From Pseudomonadota bacterium (GTDB lineage Bacteria > Myxococcota_A > UBA796 > SXON01): a DNA stretch of 64,000 nt. This document shows, piece after piece, positions 9,665 through 18,308 of the stretch. A program made the position numbers and the translations under genes. How positions within the stretch are numbered: position 1 is the first letter of the stretch; each line of letters begins with the position of its first letter. The notes under the pieces are model-generated. The model did not search any database and was not told the DNA's origin. It was given only the letters and a program-made list of their open reading frames with translations. Location of the stretch: positions 1 through 64,000 of the forward strand of contig JAUXTN010000038.1 of assembly GCA_030684355.1 (NCBI GenBank), written 5' to 3'.

Positions 9665-10299
9665 CAGAACCGCACGCCGACGCCCGTGCGCCCCGCGAAG
9701 CCCGAGAACTGCACCGTCCCGAGGTCCTTCAGGGCCAGGGGGGCCATCCAGCCGTAGCCGAGCTCGACGTAGGGCGCGATCGCGACCTTGCCGCGCACCT
9801 TGATGATGAAGTCGAGGCCGCCGCCCGCGAGGAAGCCGCCGGTGAGCCCGGCGCGCTGGACCTGGGTGAGGTTCTCGTCGTCGCCGGAGTCGTCGTCGAG
9901 GCGCGCGAGGCCGCGCATGCCGACGAGCTGCGCCGTCACGTAGGGGTGCAGCCACTTGAAGACCTTCACGTCGGCCTTCGAGCCGACCGAGAACTGGTCC
10001 GTGTACAGGGCCGTCTCGAAGGAGCTGCCGCCGCCGTAGTAGTCCTCCTCGTCGTAGGTCTCGTCCTCGGCGCCCGGCACGTCCACCGTGGCGCCGTTGG
10101 CGGCGTGCTGCCACCCGGCGATGATCGCGACGTTCGGGTGGACGGCGAAGCCGGCGCGGAGGCCGACGGAGCCGAGCGCGTTGTCGTTGGAGAAGAGGTC
10201 CCAGGCGGGGTCAGGGGCGCCGAGCCAGCCGACCTCGAAGGAGAGCTCGTTGGTGGCGGCGGCGGCGGGCAGCGCGAGCGCGCAGAGCAGGGAAAGCAT
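9664..10299 (-). CDS. Predicted outer-membrane beta-barrel protein
   Basis: A 211-residue protein with a Sec signal (MLSLLCALALPAAAA) and no lipobox. The mature part alternates hydrophobic and polar residues, contains an acidic Tyr-rich loop (DETYDEEDYYGGG) and ends in the aromatic VGVRF, the C-terminal Phe expected for BAM-inserted barrels. Strands such as GSVGLRAGFAVHPNVAIIAGWQHA resemble small OmpW/OmpA-like barrels, but I cannot name a family. GGAGG lies just upstream of ATG 10299, and the gene follows the preceding lipoprotein by 2 nt. It sits between propeller lipoproteins, so it could be their membrane partner. Confidence 0.75.
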   Translation of the reverse strand: MLSLLCALALPAAAATNELSFEVGWLGAPDPAWDLFSNDNALGSVGLRAGFAVHPNVAIIAGWQHAANGATVDVPGAEDETYDEEDYYGGGSSFETALYTDQFSVGSKADVKVFKWLHPYVTAQLVGMRGLARLDDDSGDDENLTQVQRAGLTGGFLAGGGLDFIIKVRGKVAIAPYVELGYGWMAPLALKDLGTVQFSGFAGRTGVGVRF

Positions 10300-10301
10300 G
10301 G

Positions 10302-11876
10302 TTACTCCTCCACGTTGCGACGCGGGAGCGCCGGGCGTTCGAGCAGGCCGACGGCGGCGAAGCCGGCGGCGGTGTTCATCGACTCGGTGGTCGCGTCGAC
10401 GAAGGTGACGAGGCCGAGCGGGTTGGGGTGGCTGACGACGAAGAGGCCGTCGGGCATGGCGTCGATGCCGACGGGGCTCTCCTCGAGGCGGATCTCGTTC
10501 GAGGTGCCGGCGGCGATGTCGATCTTCTGGAGGGTGTCGACGCCCTCCATCAGCACGAGGGCGTAGTCGGCCGTGCCGTCCGTCGTGAGCGCGAAGCCGA
10601 CCGGGTCGCCTTCGAGGAGCAGGGCGACGGGGTCTCGGGGCGTGTCGCCGAGGTCGAAGAGGCCGAGCCCGTGGTACTGGTCGTAGAAGCCGGACACGTC
10701 GTTTCCGGCGGCGGACTCGGTGTCCATCGTCGCGACGGCCCACGCCGCGCTCTCCGTGATGCGCAGCTCCATCACCGGGTTCTCGGCGAGCTCCTCGTCG
10801 AGGGTCTCCGCCTCGGTGTCGAAGACGTACACGTCGTGCGCGGTGCCCCGGTCGTTGTAGAGGACGAAGCGGCCGTCGTCGCCGGCGATGCGCGTGCAGG
10901 GCTCGTCGAGGTCGAAGCTCTCGACCTCGAAGAGCTCGTGCTCCAGCACGTCGAGCGTGGCGCGGTTGCTGTAGACGACGAGGGTGCGGTTCGTGACGGG
11001 GTCGACGATGAGGTCGGCGGGGACGCCGTCGAGCTCGACGATGTCGATGCTCTCGTTGGTGAGGTCGAGCACGTAGAGCTCGGCCTGCCCGGAGACGCTC
11101 ACGAGCGCGTAGTCCGTGTCGCCGCTCTCGTTGGAGATGAGCACGGCGTTGTCGGGATCGACCTGCTGGTCGACATCGAGCGTGAGCGGGTAGACGACGG
11201 TGCGGGTCCAGGCGTCGGCGCCGACGAGCGAGACGACCGCCACCCGGCTGCGCGAGAGCACGAGGGCCTTGCTGCCGTCGGCGCTGAAGAGGACGTTCTC
11301 GGGGGCGAACCCGACCGGGACCGAGTGGGCCTCGCCGGACGCGATGTCGACGAACACGGCCTCGGTGAGGTTGAGCACGCCGGAGATGTCGATGTCGACG
11401 CCCGCGGAGAAGTCGAGGTAGGCGACCGCCAGCGAGCCGGCCTCGTTGAACGCGAAGGCGTTGTACTGGGCGGGCACGTCCACCGCGTGGACGACGGCGC
11501 CGTCGCGGATGATGGCGAGCTCGGAGTCGGTGTCGAGGTCCTCGTTGCGGCACTCGTCGACGTAGACGATCTTCGGATCGTCATCGAGGCACACCGGCCA
11601 GGACACGAACGCGAGGACCGTCTCGTCGTCCGGCGCGAGCACCATGCGGTCGGGGGAGGCCCCGCCGAGGTTCACCGTGGCGAAGGAGCCGTCGGGCTTG
11701 ACCCGCACGAGGTCACCGGCCGCGGGGAGGCGCACGTAGACGCCGTCCGCGGCGGCGAGCACCGCGGGATCCCAGGTGAGGCTCTCGAGGCTGCTGTAGC
11801 CGTTGCCGGGGAGGTCCCAGGGGGCGCAGCCGGGGAGGAGCGCCAGGAGGGCGAGGAGGGAGAGGGACTTAGTCAT
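10302..11876 (-). CDS. Divergent beta-propeller-like lipoprotein
   Basis: A 524-residue predicted lipoprotein (MTKSLSLLALLALLPGC, lipobox LPGC). Blade-like repeats include LAPDDETVLAFVSWP, FSADGSKALVLSRSRVAVVSL and LVVYSNRATLDVL, so a WD40/YVTN-like propeller is likely. It has the same architecture as its two operon neighbours but much weaker similarity to them. Conserved Cys pairs occur in WPVCLDD, DECRNED and DEPCTRIAG. Its start overlaps the upstream gene by 8 nt. The products of this operon probably form one envelope complex or act on one process; that is inference. Confidence 0.75.
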   Translation of the reverse strand: MTKSLSLLALLALLPGCAPWDLPGNGYSSLESLTWDPAVLAAADGVYVRLPAAGDLVRVKPDGSFATVNLGGASPDRMVLAPDDETVLAFVSWPVCLDDDPKIVYVDECRNEDLDTDSELAIIRDGAVVHAVDVPAQYNAFAFNEAGSLAVAYLDFSAGVDIDISGVLNLTEAVFVDIASGEAHSVPVGFAPENVLFSADGSKALVLSRSRVAVVSLVGADAWTRTVVYPLTLDVDQQVDPDNAVLISNESGDTDYALVSVSGQAELYVLDLTNESIDIVELDGVPADLIVDPVTNRTLVVYSNRATLDVLEHELFEVESFDLDEPCTRIAGDDGRFVLYNDRGTAHDVYVFDTEAETLDEELAENPVMELRITESAAWAVATMDTESAAGNDVSGFYDQYHGLGLFDLGDTPRDPVALLLEGDPVGFALTTDGTADYALVLMEGVDTLQKIDIAAGTSNEIRLEESPVGIDAMPDGLFVVSHPNPLGLVTFVDATTESMNTAAGFAAVGLLERPALPRRNVEE

Positions 11877-13413
11877 GTTCGATCTCGCTGTTGAGCTCGA
11901 AGCCCGTGATGGTGTCGAGCGTGGCGGCGTCGGGGTCGTAGAAGGAGAGGCGGCCGAGGTCGTGGTCCTGGCTCACCCACGCGGTCTGGCTCCCGGGGAG
12001 GACCCCGAGGTAGACTGGCGGGCTCTTCAACCCCACCTCCGTGTAGAGGAGGGTGTCGAAGTCGAGCACTTCCAGGAACTTGTTGTCGTCCATCACGAAG
12101 AAGCCGTACCGGCCGTCGTCGCTGGTGGAGTAGGACGCCGGCTCCGCGGGGAGCAGCATCGGGTTCTGGCGGAAATCGCCCAGGTCGATGAGCGTCAGCG
12201 CCCACTCCCCATTGAAGGGGCTGTCCGGGTCGGCGTCCGCGGCGTCCTCCTCCGTGTGGAAGACGAGGAGCGAGCCGCCGGTCGGGCTCACGCCCATGGT
12301 CTTCACCGGCTTGACCAGGCTGTGCTGGGTGATGGCGCCGCCGACGACGTCCCACACGGCGTACGACGCGAGCTGCGAGGCGTTGGTGTAGAGGATCGCC
12401 TTGCTGCCGTCGCCCGTGTAGAGGAGCGAGCCGTACGGCGAGTCGAAGGGCACCACCGTCGCCGCCGCGAAGGGGTTCGTCGCGTCGAGGAGCCAGAGCT
12501 CCTGCGCCCCGCGCGCCACGATGGCGAGCTGGTTGCCGTCCGGGGAGAGGTCGAGGTCCGTGGGGTTCGCGCCGACGGTCACGCGGTCGACGCCGAGCGT
12601 CTCGAGGTCGACGACGACGAGGTCATTGGACCCGAACTGCCGCACGTAGGCGTAGCTGCCGTCGGGAGAGAGCTCGACCTCCTCGGCCTCGGGGGCGTTC
12701 ACGGGGTCGTCCGCGATGTCGATGAGCACGGGGGCGAGGTTCGCCGCGGTGAGATCGATGAGCGCGAGCGAGGCATCGCTCACGACGAGGGCGAGGGAGC
12801 CGTCGGCGCTCCACCGCACCCCGCGGGGGTTGAAGCCCACGGCGAGCGGGGTGTGGGCGGCGCCGTCGAGGCGCACGAAGCTGACTTCGTTGAAGCTCTG
12901 CACGCCGCCGTCGCCGCCGCCCTCGTCGAGGTCCGGGTCGTACCAGGCCATCACCCACTCGGCGTCTCCGGAGAGCGCGAGCCGGTTGAAGTTCGGGCGG
13001 ATGTCGACGTTCGTGACCGCGAGCGTCTCGGCCTCGACGATGCTGACGGAGTCGTCATCCTCGTTGAGCGTGACGGCGCGGCTGTAGTCCGCGGTCGTCT
13101 GGATGACCGTGGGGCCCTCGCCGACCTCGGTGGTGAGCACCTCGAGGCTCGGCACCGAGATGCGGGTCACCGTGTTGCGCGTCGGGTTGGCGACGAACAC
13201 GTAGGCGTCGGTCGCCGAGGGGGCGAGCGCGAGGAAGTCGTCTTCGGTCTCGGGCGGGGTGTCGGCATCCGTGTCGGCGTCCGTGTCGACGTCGGCATCG
13301 GCCCAGGAGCCGGAGTCGTCGCGCGCGGCGTCCTCGCCGGGCGAGCCGCTGAGATCGTAGTCGGCGTCGCAGCCCGCGAGGAGCGCCAGGAGCGGAAGAG
13401 TGGATCGGAGCAT
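11869..13413 (-). CDS. Beta-propeller-like lipoprotein, first gene of a four-gene operon
   Basis: A 514-residue predicted lipoprotein (MLRSTLPLLALLAGC, lipobox LAGC) with a 30-residue acidic spacer rich in Asp-Thr-Asp-Ala after the Cys. Blade motifs include LSGDAEWVMAWYDPD, LSPDGSYAYVRQFG, LSPDGNQLAIVARG and a closing VSPTGGSLLVFHTEEDA. It is a full-length paralogue of the protein encoded at 8105-9664; the two flank an unrelated pair, so the operon carries a duplication. An AGGAG site lies just upstream of ATG 13413, and a sigma-54-like promoter lies 25-40 nt upstream. Function unknown. Confidence 0.8.
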   Translation of the reverse strand: MLRSTLPLLALLAGCDADYDLSGSPGEDAARDDSGSWADADVDTDADTDADTPPETEDDFLALAPSATDAYVFVANPTRNTVTRISVPSLEVLTTEVGEGPTVIQTTADYSRAVTLNEDDDSVSIVEAETLAVTNVDIRPNFNRLALSGDAEWVMAWYDPDLDEGGGDGGVQSFNEVSFVRLDGAAHTPLAVGFNPRGVRWSADGSLALVVSDASLALIDLTAANLAPVLIDIADDPVNAPEAEEVELSPDGSYAYVRQFGSNDLVVVDLETLGVDRVTVGANPTDLDLSPDGNQLAIVARGAQELWLLDATNPFAAATVVPFDSPYGSLLYTGDGSKAILYTNASQLASYAVWDVVGGAITQHSLVKPVKTMGVSPTGGSLLVFHTEEDAADADPDSPFNGEWALTLIDLGDFRQNPMLLPAEPASYSTSDDGRYGFFVMDDNKFLEVLDFDTLLYTEVGLKSPPVYLGVLPGSQTAWVSQDHDLGRLSFYDPDAATLDTITGFELNSEIEHD

Positions 13414-13437
13414 TGGGCTCTCCTGTCGTCGGACGTG

Positions 13438-13453
13438 TGCATGAAGCGTGCCA
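13438..13453 (-). promoter_or_regulatory. Sigma-54-like promoter for the propeller lipoprotein operon
   Basis: On the reverse strand TGGCACGCTTCATGCA matches the sigma-54 (RpoN) consensus TGGCAC-N5-TTGCA, with GG and GC exactly 10 nt apart and one mismatch in the -12 box. Predicted transcription starts about 13 nt before ATG 13413 and leaves room for the AGGAG site. Expression would then need an enhancer-binding protein; none is encoded nearby. Confidence 0.45.
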
Positions 13454-13459
13454 CATCCC

Positions 13460-13492
13460 GAGCGGTTCCCGCGCGGGTCGGATGAACCGCTC
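13460..13492. promoter_or_regulatory. 9-bp inverted repeat upstream of the sigma-54-like site
   Basis: GAGCGGTTC and GAACCGCTC form a perfect 9-bp inverted repeat with a 15-nt spacer, immediately upstream of the sigma-54-like promoter. It could be an activator site, though it lies closer than usual for an enhancer-binding protein. Confidence 0.35.
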
Positions 13493-13605
13493 GCTATGCA
13501 CGCTCTTCTACGCCAGACGACCCGCCGGCGTGACGGGCGCCCGCGCCCCCGTGACGCGGATGTCGTGGCGGCCCGTGTCGTGGCGGCCCGTGTCGCGAGC
13601 GGCGA

Positions 13606-14115
13606 TCAGCGGGCGGGGTTGGCCACGAGGAGCAAGGCGACGATGGACTTGGCATCCGTCATCTCGCCGCGGTGGATGAGCGCGACGGCGTCCGCGAGCG
13701 GCATCCGGACGGGCGCGATCACCTCGTCGACATCGAGGTTCGTGGCCACCGTCGCGAGCCCGGTGGCGACGTAGAGGTGGATGACCTCGTCGGTGAACGC
13801 GGGGGTCGTGTGGATCGTGGTGAGGTGCGCGAGCGTGCCGACGAGGCCGACCTCCTCGGCGAGCTCGCGGGCCGCGCAGACGGCGGGAGACTCGCCGGGG
13901 TCGAGCTTTCCCGCGGGGATCTCCCAGATCGTGCCGCCCGCGGCGTGCCGGTGCTGCCGGATGAGCGTGACCGTCCCGTCGTCGTGCAGCGGGACCACCG
14001 CCGACGCGCCGGGGTGGCGGAGGACCGTGAGCTCGACCTCCCGGCCGTTGGGGAGGGTCACGGTCTCGACGCCGTAGTCGCCGATGGAGCTGGTGTGGAG
14101 GGAGCGACGCGTCAT
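13606..14115 (-). CDS. Nudix hydrolase, ADP-ribose pyrophosphatase-like
   Basis: A 169-residue cytoplasmic Nudix enzyme. The Nudix box starts at residue 69 with the pattern G-x5-E-x7-REL-x2-EEVGL and binds Mg2+. Upstream, PLHDDGTVTLIRQHRHAAGG and WEIPAGK match the ADP-ribose pyrophosphatase (NudF-like) group, which cleaves ADP-ribose to AMP and ribose 5-phosphate; the exact substrate cannot be read from sequence. A TACGCT hexamer lies 6 nt before ATG 14115 and there is no ribosome site, so the message may be leaderless. Confidence 0.88.
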   Translation of the reverse strand: MTRRSLHTSSIGDYGVETVTLPNGREVELTVLRHPGASAVVPLHDDGTVTLIRQHRHAAGGTIWEIPAGKLDPGESPAVCAARELAEEVGLVGTLAHLTTIHTTPAFTDEVIHLYVATGLATVATNLDVDEVIAPVRMPLADAVALIHRGEMTDAKSIVALLLVANPAR

Positions 14116-14170
14116 CCCGGCAGCGTAGCCGGGACGGCCCGTCCGGAGGCGCCCGAAGGCGCCCGCCGAC

Positions 14171-14749
14171 CTATTCCTGCTCGACGAGGGGGTAGACGAC
14201 GGATCCGCTCACTTCGATGTCGAAGTAGCCGCCGCCGTACTCGTAGGCGTAGGCGTAGGCGATCGTGGTGCCGTCGAAGGCGGCGCCTTCGTCGGAGGCG
14301 TACTCCTCGACCCCGCCGTCGGCCTCGCGGTAGAAGTAGACCGCCGCGGCGTCATCGGAGAGCACCACGCCGCGCCAGGTCGTGCCGAGGCTGATCCAGT
14401 CACACGCCGAGTCGCGGTCGGGCGTGACCTCGTAGAAGTAGTCGCAGATGCCGCAGAGGTCGTGCAGCGCGTCGTACGTGCTCGTGCCCTCGTCCAGGGC
14501 GTCCCCGACCTCGACGACCGTCTCGTCGCACTCGTAGCCGTAGTTGTCGTAGTAGAAGCGGCGCGTGGCGTCCCACACCGAGTAGTCCGGCGCGTAGACG
14601 GGCTCGTCCTCGGCGGTGTCGGCCGCGGTGTCGTCCCCGGCCGTGGCGGTGTCGTCCTCCGTCAGCGCCGCGGACGTGTCGTCCGCGAGCTTGATGGAGG
14701 CCGTCGAGCAAGCCGACAACAGGGAGAGCGTGAGCAACGTGCGCGTCAT
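14171..14749 (-). CDS. Acidic Tyr-rich lipoprotein of unknown function
   Basis: A 192-residue predicted lipoprotein (MTRTLLTLSLLSAC, lipobox LSAC) with a Thr/Asp/Ala-rich spacer followed by a Tyr- and Asp-rich domain with four Cys (ECDE, LCGICDYF, ACDW), probably two disulfides. I do not recognise the family. Of two in-frame ATGs six bases apart I chose 14749 because GAGAG lies at the right distance. The reading frame extends upstream through the tRNA gene, but that part is not coding. Confidence 0.7.
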   Translation of the reverse strand: MTRTLLTLSLLSACSTASIKLADDTSAALTEDDTATAGDDTAADTAEDEPVYAPDYSVWDATRRFYYDNYGYECDETVVEVGDALDEGTSTYDALHDLCGICDYFYEVTPDRDSACDWISLGTTWRGVVLSDDAAAVYFYREADGGVEEYASDEGAAFDGTTIAYAYAYEYGGGYFDIEVSGSVVYPLVEQE

Positions 14750-14842
14750 GACCATCTCTCGGAAGGCCCGGGGCGGCTTGCCCGCTGGGCTCGTGTTCCG
14801 GGTGGTACATGCCACAGGCGACGGCCTGTGCGCAAGTAAATG

Positions 14843-14928
14843 TGGTGCGGGAGAGGGGACTTGAACCCCTACGGGAGTTACCCCACTAGGTCCTGAGCCT
14901 AGCGCGTCTGCCATTCCGCCACCCCCGC
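14843..14928 (-). tRNA. tRNA-Leu (CAG)
   Basis: The reverse strand folds into a class II tRNA. The acceptor GCGGGGG pairs with CTCCCGC (one G-U), the D arm reads TGGCGGAATGGCAGACGC, the anticodon stem-loop CTAGGCTCAGGACCTAG carries CAG, a variable arm follows, and the T arm has GGGGTTCAAGTCCCC. Discriminator A73 and an encoded CCA end are present. The long variable arm and A73 fit leucine. Confidence 0.95.
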
Positions 14929-14953
14929 GGGTGACTCTTCGGTCGCCCAGCGG

Positions 14954-14980
14954 ATTATGGCGTCGCCGCGTTCTCGTCAA
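14954..14980 (-). promoter_or_regulatory. Putative promoter for tRNA-Leu
   Basis: On the reverse strand TTGACG (14975-14980) and CATAAT (14954-14959) stand 15 nt apart, about 25 nt before the tRNA 5' end. The spacer is short, but CATAAT is one of the few AT-rich hexamers here. It overlaps the 3' end of the membrane glycosyltransferase gene. Confidence 0.4.
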
Positions 14981-16967
14981 GGCCATCGATGACAACGGAC
15001 GGCGGAAGTGCGGCGGGCGCAGGAGCCGCGGGAACCAGCGCCGCCGCGTCCAACCGCCAGACCTCCCAGTGGCCGCCCGCGTAGAGCCGAGTGGCGTCGC
15101 GGTTGAGCAGCGTGCGCAGCTTCGCCTCGGGGTCGGTGAACTGCGCCCGGAGGACGTCGGGCTTCAGGAAGGGGTAGCTCTTCTTCAGGAAGTGCACGTC
15201 GCCGACGAGGAGGTAGCGGACCCCGCCGTTCCGGAGGACCGCGAGCGAGTCGTCGCCGTTCTGCCACACCCAGTAGCGGGTGGGGACGTGGTCCTCGACC
15301 GAGCCGAGGATCCAGGGCTGCGGCACGTAGTAGCCCTGCCACGCGAAGAGCATCGCGACGGGGGCGTCCACCGGGACATGCTCGCGGAGGAAGCGCAGCG
15401 CCCCCCAGGCCGGCAAGGAGTCGGTCAGGAAGGCGTCGCGGGCCTGGTTGCCGGTCGCCACCGCCATGCGCTCGGCGGTGCGCTCGAAGGCGGGCGCGAG
15501 GTTGGCGGGGAGGGACACCGCGAGGAGCAGCCACGCGGGCCAGCGGCGGGGGAGGGCGCCCCCGGCGAGCGCGGCGACGGCGGCCAGCGGGAGGAGGTAG
15601 CGCACGATCTGCGCGCCGAGTGCCCAGCCGACGAAGCCGAGGCACGCGACGAAGGCGAGGCGACGCACCGCGCCGTCGCGACGGGCGGCGACCACCGCGG
15701 CGGCCGCGAGCGCGGCCCAGAGCAGCGAGACGCGCCCGAGGAAGGCGAAGGAGTCCACCTCGGCGCGCATCAGGAGGTTCCAGGGGAGGAGGACCGTGGA
15801 GAGGAGGTCCCGGCCCAACCCGTACTTCTCGGGGTAGACGAACACGAAGTCGCCGCCCGCGGCGCTCCCCGAGGGCCAGCCCGCGAAGGGGAAGAGCGGG
15901 TGGAGCCCCTCGTAGAGGTTGCGGGCCCACCACGGCACGACGGGCAGGAGCGTCGCGATCGCGGCGAGGACGACCCGGCGCGGCTGCGCCCCTTCTGGAC
16001 CGCCGGGCCGGAGGCCGTCCCACGCGGCGACGAGCGCGAGCCCGGCGACCACGGGCGCCGCGGTGTACTTCGCGGCGAGGGCGAAGCCGCACATCCACCC
16101 CATCAGCACCCAGCGGCGGGCGAGCATGGCGTCCGCGGCGACGAGGAGCCAGAGGGCCACCACGTGGTTGTTGTAGGCGAGGCCGGCCTCCCGGAGCCAG
16201 CTCCACGAGCCGAGCAAGGCGAGCGTAGGCAAGTCGCCCTGGCCCTTGCCGAACCGGGCCTCCGCGAGGGCGCGGACGCCGAGCGCGAGCGCGGCGGTGA
16301 TGCCGAGGTGCCAGAGGCGGGGCGAGGCTTCGCCGCCGAGCGCGTAGAGCGCGGCGTAGACGAGGTGGACGGGGAGGGGACGGCTGCCCTCGGGGTTGAG
16401 GAAGCCGCCGAGCAGGCCGCCGGACTCGACCATCCGCCGCGGCAGGGCGAGGTGGTACGAGAGCTCGTCGGTGTCGGTGGGCGGCGCGAGGGCCTCGACG
16501 AGCCCGGGCACGAGGAACACGAGCCCGACGACCCACACGGCGGCGGGGGCGCGGGGGAGGGCGATCCGGGGACGCGCGACCCAGCCGGCGGCGGTCGCGA
16601 GCACGACCGTGGCGGCGGCGATGGGCCCGATGGCGCCAGCGAACGCGAACAGGGCCATCCCGGCGCCCTGCACGGCGATGCCCAGGGCCAACGCGGCGAG
16701 CCAGCCGGAGGGGGCGTCCAGCGCGTCGGGCGCCGTGGCCCGGAGGATCGCGCCGCCGCCGCCCAGCGCCGCGACGAGCGCGAGGAGCGCGGGGAGCCCA
16801 CCCCGGGCGAGCGCCTCGACGGCCTCGGGCCGGATCGTGCCGGCCGGATCGAGCCACACGAACGCGAGCGCGAGCGCGATGGCCAGGAGCGCGGCGACCG
16901 GGCTCCGTCCCGGTGCGGGAAAGGGCGTGAGCTCGGCGCCCACGTCGACCCTCGCGGCCTCGCTCAC
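14955..16967 (-). CDS. Predicted GT-C fold membrane glycosyltransferase
   Basis: A 670-residue polytopic membrane protein with roughly a dozen hydrophobic helices. An early periplasmic loop contains PPTDTDELSYHLALP, resembling the acidic-residue motif that GT-C glycosyltransferases (ArnT/PMT-like) use with lipid-phosphate sugar donors. A soluble C-terminal domain follows with VAMLFAWQGYYVPQP. The donor and acceptor are unknown; glycosylation of the lipoproteins encoded just upstream is possible. The GTG start at 16967 has a GGAGG site and overlaps the preceding stop by 4 nt (GTGA), so it is the last gene of a coupled four-gene operon. Confidence 0.7.
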   Translation of the reverse strand: MSEAARVDVGAELTPFPAPGRSPVAALLAIALALAFVWLDPAGTIRPEAVEALARGGLPALLALVAALGGGGAILRATAPDALDAPSGWLAALALGIAVQGAGMALFAFAGAIGPIAAATVVLATAAGWVARPRIALPRAPAAVWVVGLVFLVPGLVEALAPPTDTDELSYHLALPRRMVESGGLLGGFLNPEGSRPLPVHLVYAALYALGGEASPRLWHLGITAALALGVRALAEARFGKGQGDLPTLALLGSWSWLREAGLAYNNHVVALWLLVAADAMLARRWVLMGWMCGFALAAKYTAAPVVAGLALVAAWDGLRPGGPEGAQPRRVVLAAIATLLPVVPWWARNLYEGLHPLFPFAGWPSGSAAGGDFVFVYPEKYGLGRDLLSTVLLPWNLLMRAEVDSFAFLGRVSLLWAALAAAAVVAARRDGAVRRLAFVACLGFVGWALGAQIVRYLLPLAAVAALAGGALPRRWPAWLLLAVSLPANLAPAFERTAERMAVATGNQARDAFLTDSLPAWGALRFLREHVPVDAPVAMLFAWQGYYVPQPWILGSVEDHVPTRYWVWQNGDDSLAVLRNGGVRYLLVGDVHFLKKSYPFLKPDVLRAQFTDPEAKLRTLLNRDATRLYAGGHWEVWRLDAAALVPAAPAPAALPPSVVIDGLDENAATP

Positions 16968-18298
16968 GGGGCCTCCGGGCGGAGGCGGATGGCGTCGCCG
17001 GTGGGGCTCGTGAGCGTGATCCGGCCGACGGCCACGGGCCCACCGGGCACCCACGCGGCCCCGTCCCAGCGCTCCACGATCCAGCCCGCGGCGGGCCAGT
17101 CGAAGGTCCAGCTCACGGGCGCATCCCGATGGGCGCCGCGCCAGCCGCCGGCCACGGTCTGCCCGCCGCCCTCCGCGCGCGGATCGTCGTCGTCGAGGAC
17201 AAGCTCGGGGACCGTCGCCACCATCGTGCGGTTCGCCTCGCGGAACAGGAGCCACGGGCCCCACCGGTAGGGTGCGCGCTGGTCTCCCGGGCGGTGCAGA
17301 TCTACACCGTCGGAGCAGCGCACGTCGATGTCGCCGGTGCCTGCGCGGAGCGCCCCGCGGTCCTCCCAGCACGCGACGGGCCCCCAGAGGCCGAGCCCGA
17401 AGACGAACCCGGTGTCCGCGGCGTAGACGCGCCGCTCCCCGCGCGCCATGTCCTGCACGTAGACCCCCTCCTCGTCGATCCACGCGAGCCAGCGGTCGTC
17501 GCCGGTCACGTGGCGCTCGCTCCGTCCGGTGCGCGCGAGGGGGATCGGCGCGCCCTCGGCACCGCGTGCCCACACGTCCTCGCCGGTCAGGCCACCCTCC
17601 TGCACCCAGGCCGCCCAGGGCCAGGCCACCGCGGCGGCGTACCAGGGCAGCGGGGCGGCGTCGGTGCGGTCCCGGGCGCGGTCGGTCAGGGCGAAGGCCT
17701 CGACGTGCTCCGCCCACGCGAACACGCCGTGCACGCCGTCGGTCGCGGGCGGCCCCACCACCCCGTCGATCACCCGCGTGAGGTCCGGCACCGGGGAGGG
17801 CGCGGGGAGCAGCCACAACCCCGCGCTCGGTCCGAGCAGCGTCCCGTCACCGAGCCCCGGCGCGACGACGCCGTCGGTCAGCGCGACCGTGGCGTTCGTC
17901 CCGAGGTGCACGGCGCGATCCACGCGCCCGGTGGGCGAGCAGGCCACCACCCAGGGGCCGGCGAGGGCGGGGTAGCGGTCGTCGCGGCAGGCATCCACGT
18001 CTACGTCGGGGAGCGAGCGCGCGATGGGGCGTACCAGGGGCGCGCTGGTGTCCGCGGCGGGCTGCACGTCCAGCGTCAGGGTCACGCCTCCCGCGGAGAC
18101 CACGAGGGGCCCGACCCGAGCGGGCGTGACGCGGGCCTCGAGCCCCTGGTCGAGGTCAACCCCGGTCCACACGACCTCGGCGGGCCAGTCGCCCCCCCAG
18201 GCGGCGAACAGGCGCACGGGCTCGCCCACCGTCGGTCGGAGGTCGGACGCGGCAATTGCAAGGACGGCGGCCGAAGCCGCCGCCAGAGCCTGGGTCAC
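16964..18298 (-). CDS. Secreted propeller-like protein of unknown function
   Basis: A 444-residue protein starting at GTG 18298 with a Sec-type N-terminus (MTQALAAASAAVLAIAASDL) and no lipobox. An Ig-like N-terminal part is followed by repeated Trp-containing segments (WVVACSPTGRVD, GVFAWAEHVEAF, WAAWVQEGGLTGEDVWARG, WLAWIDEEGVYVQD) that resemble TolB-like or other propeller blades. It lies between PKD lipoproteins and a membrane glycosyltransferase in one operon, 10 nt after the upstream gene. No precise family recognised. Confidence 0.65.
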   Translation of the reverse strand: MTQALAAASAAVLAIAASDLRPTVGEPVRLFAAWGGDWPAEVVWTGVDLDQGLEARVTPARVGPLVVSAGGVTLTLDVQPAADTSAPLVRPIARSLPDVDVDACRDDRYPALAGPWVVACSPTGRVDRAVHLGTNATVALTDGVVAPGLGDGTLLGPSAGLWLLPAPSPVPDLTRVIDGVVGPPATDGVHGVFAWAEHVEAFALTDRARDRTDAAPLPWYAAAVAWPWAAWVQEGGLTGEDVWARGAEGAPIPLARTGRSERHVTGDDRWLAWIDEEGVYVQDMARGERRVYAADTGFVFGLGLWGPVACWEDRGALRAGTGDIDVRCSDGVDLHRPGDQRAPYRWGPWLLFREANRTMVATVPELVLDDDDPRAEGGGQTVAGGWRGAHRDAPVSWTFDWPAAGWIVERWDGAAWVPGGPVAVGRITLTSPTGDAIRLRPEAP

Positions 18299-18308
18299 GA
18301 CCCGAACC

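Noticed and set aside
13566..13600. Short direct repeat CGTGTCGTGGCGGCC
   Set aside because: Only two and a half copies in a short intergenic gap; likely chance in GC-rich DNA.
14750..14995. Extension of the acidic Tyr-rich lipoprotein through the tRNA-Leu gene
   Set aside because: The tRNA is well supported and the lipobox requires the start near 14749.
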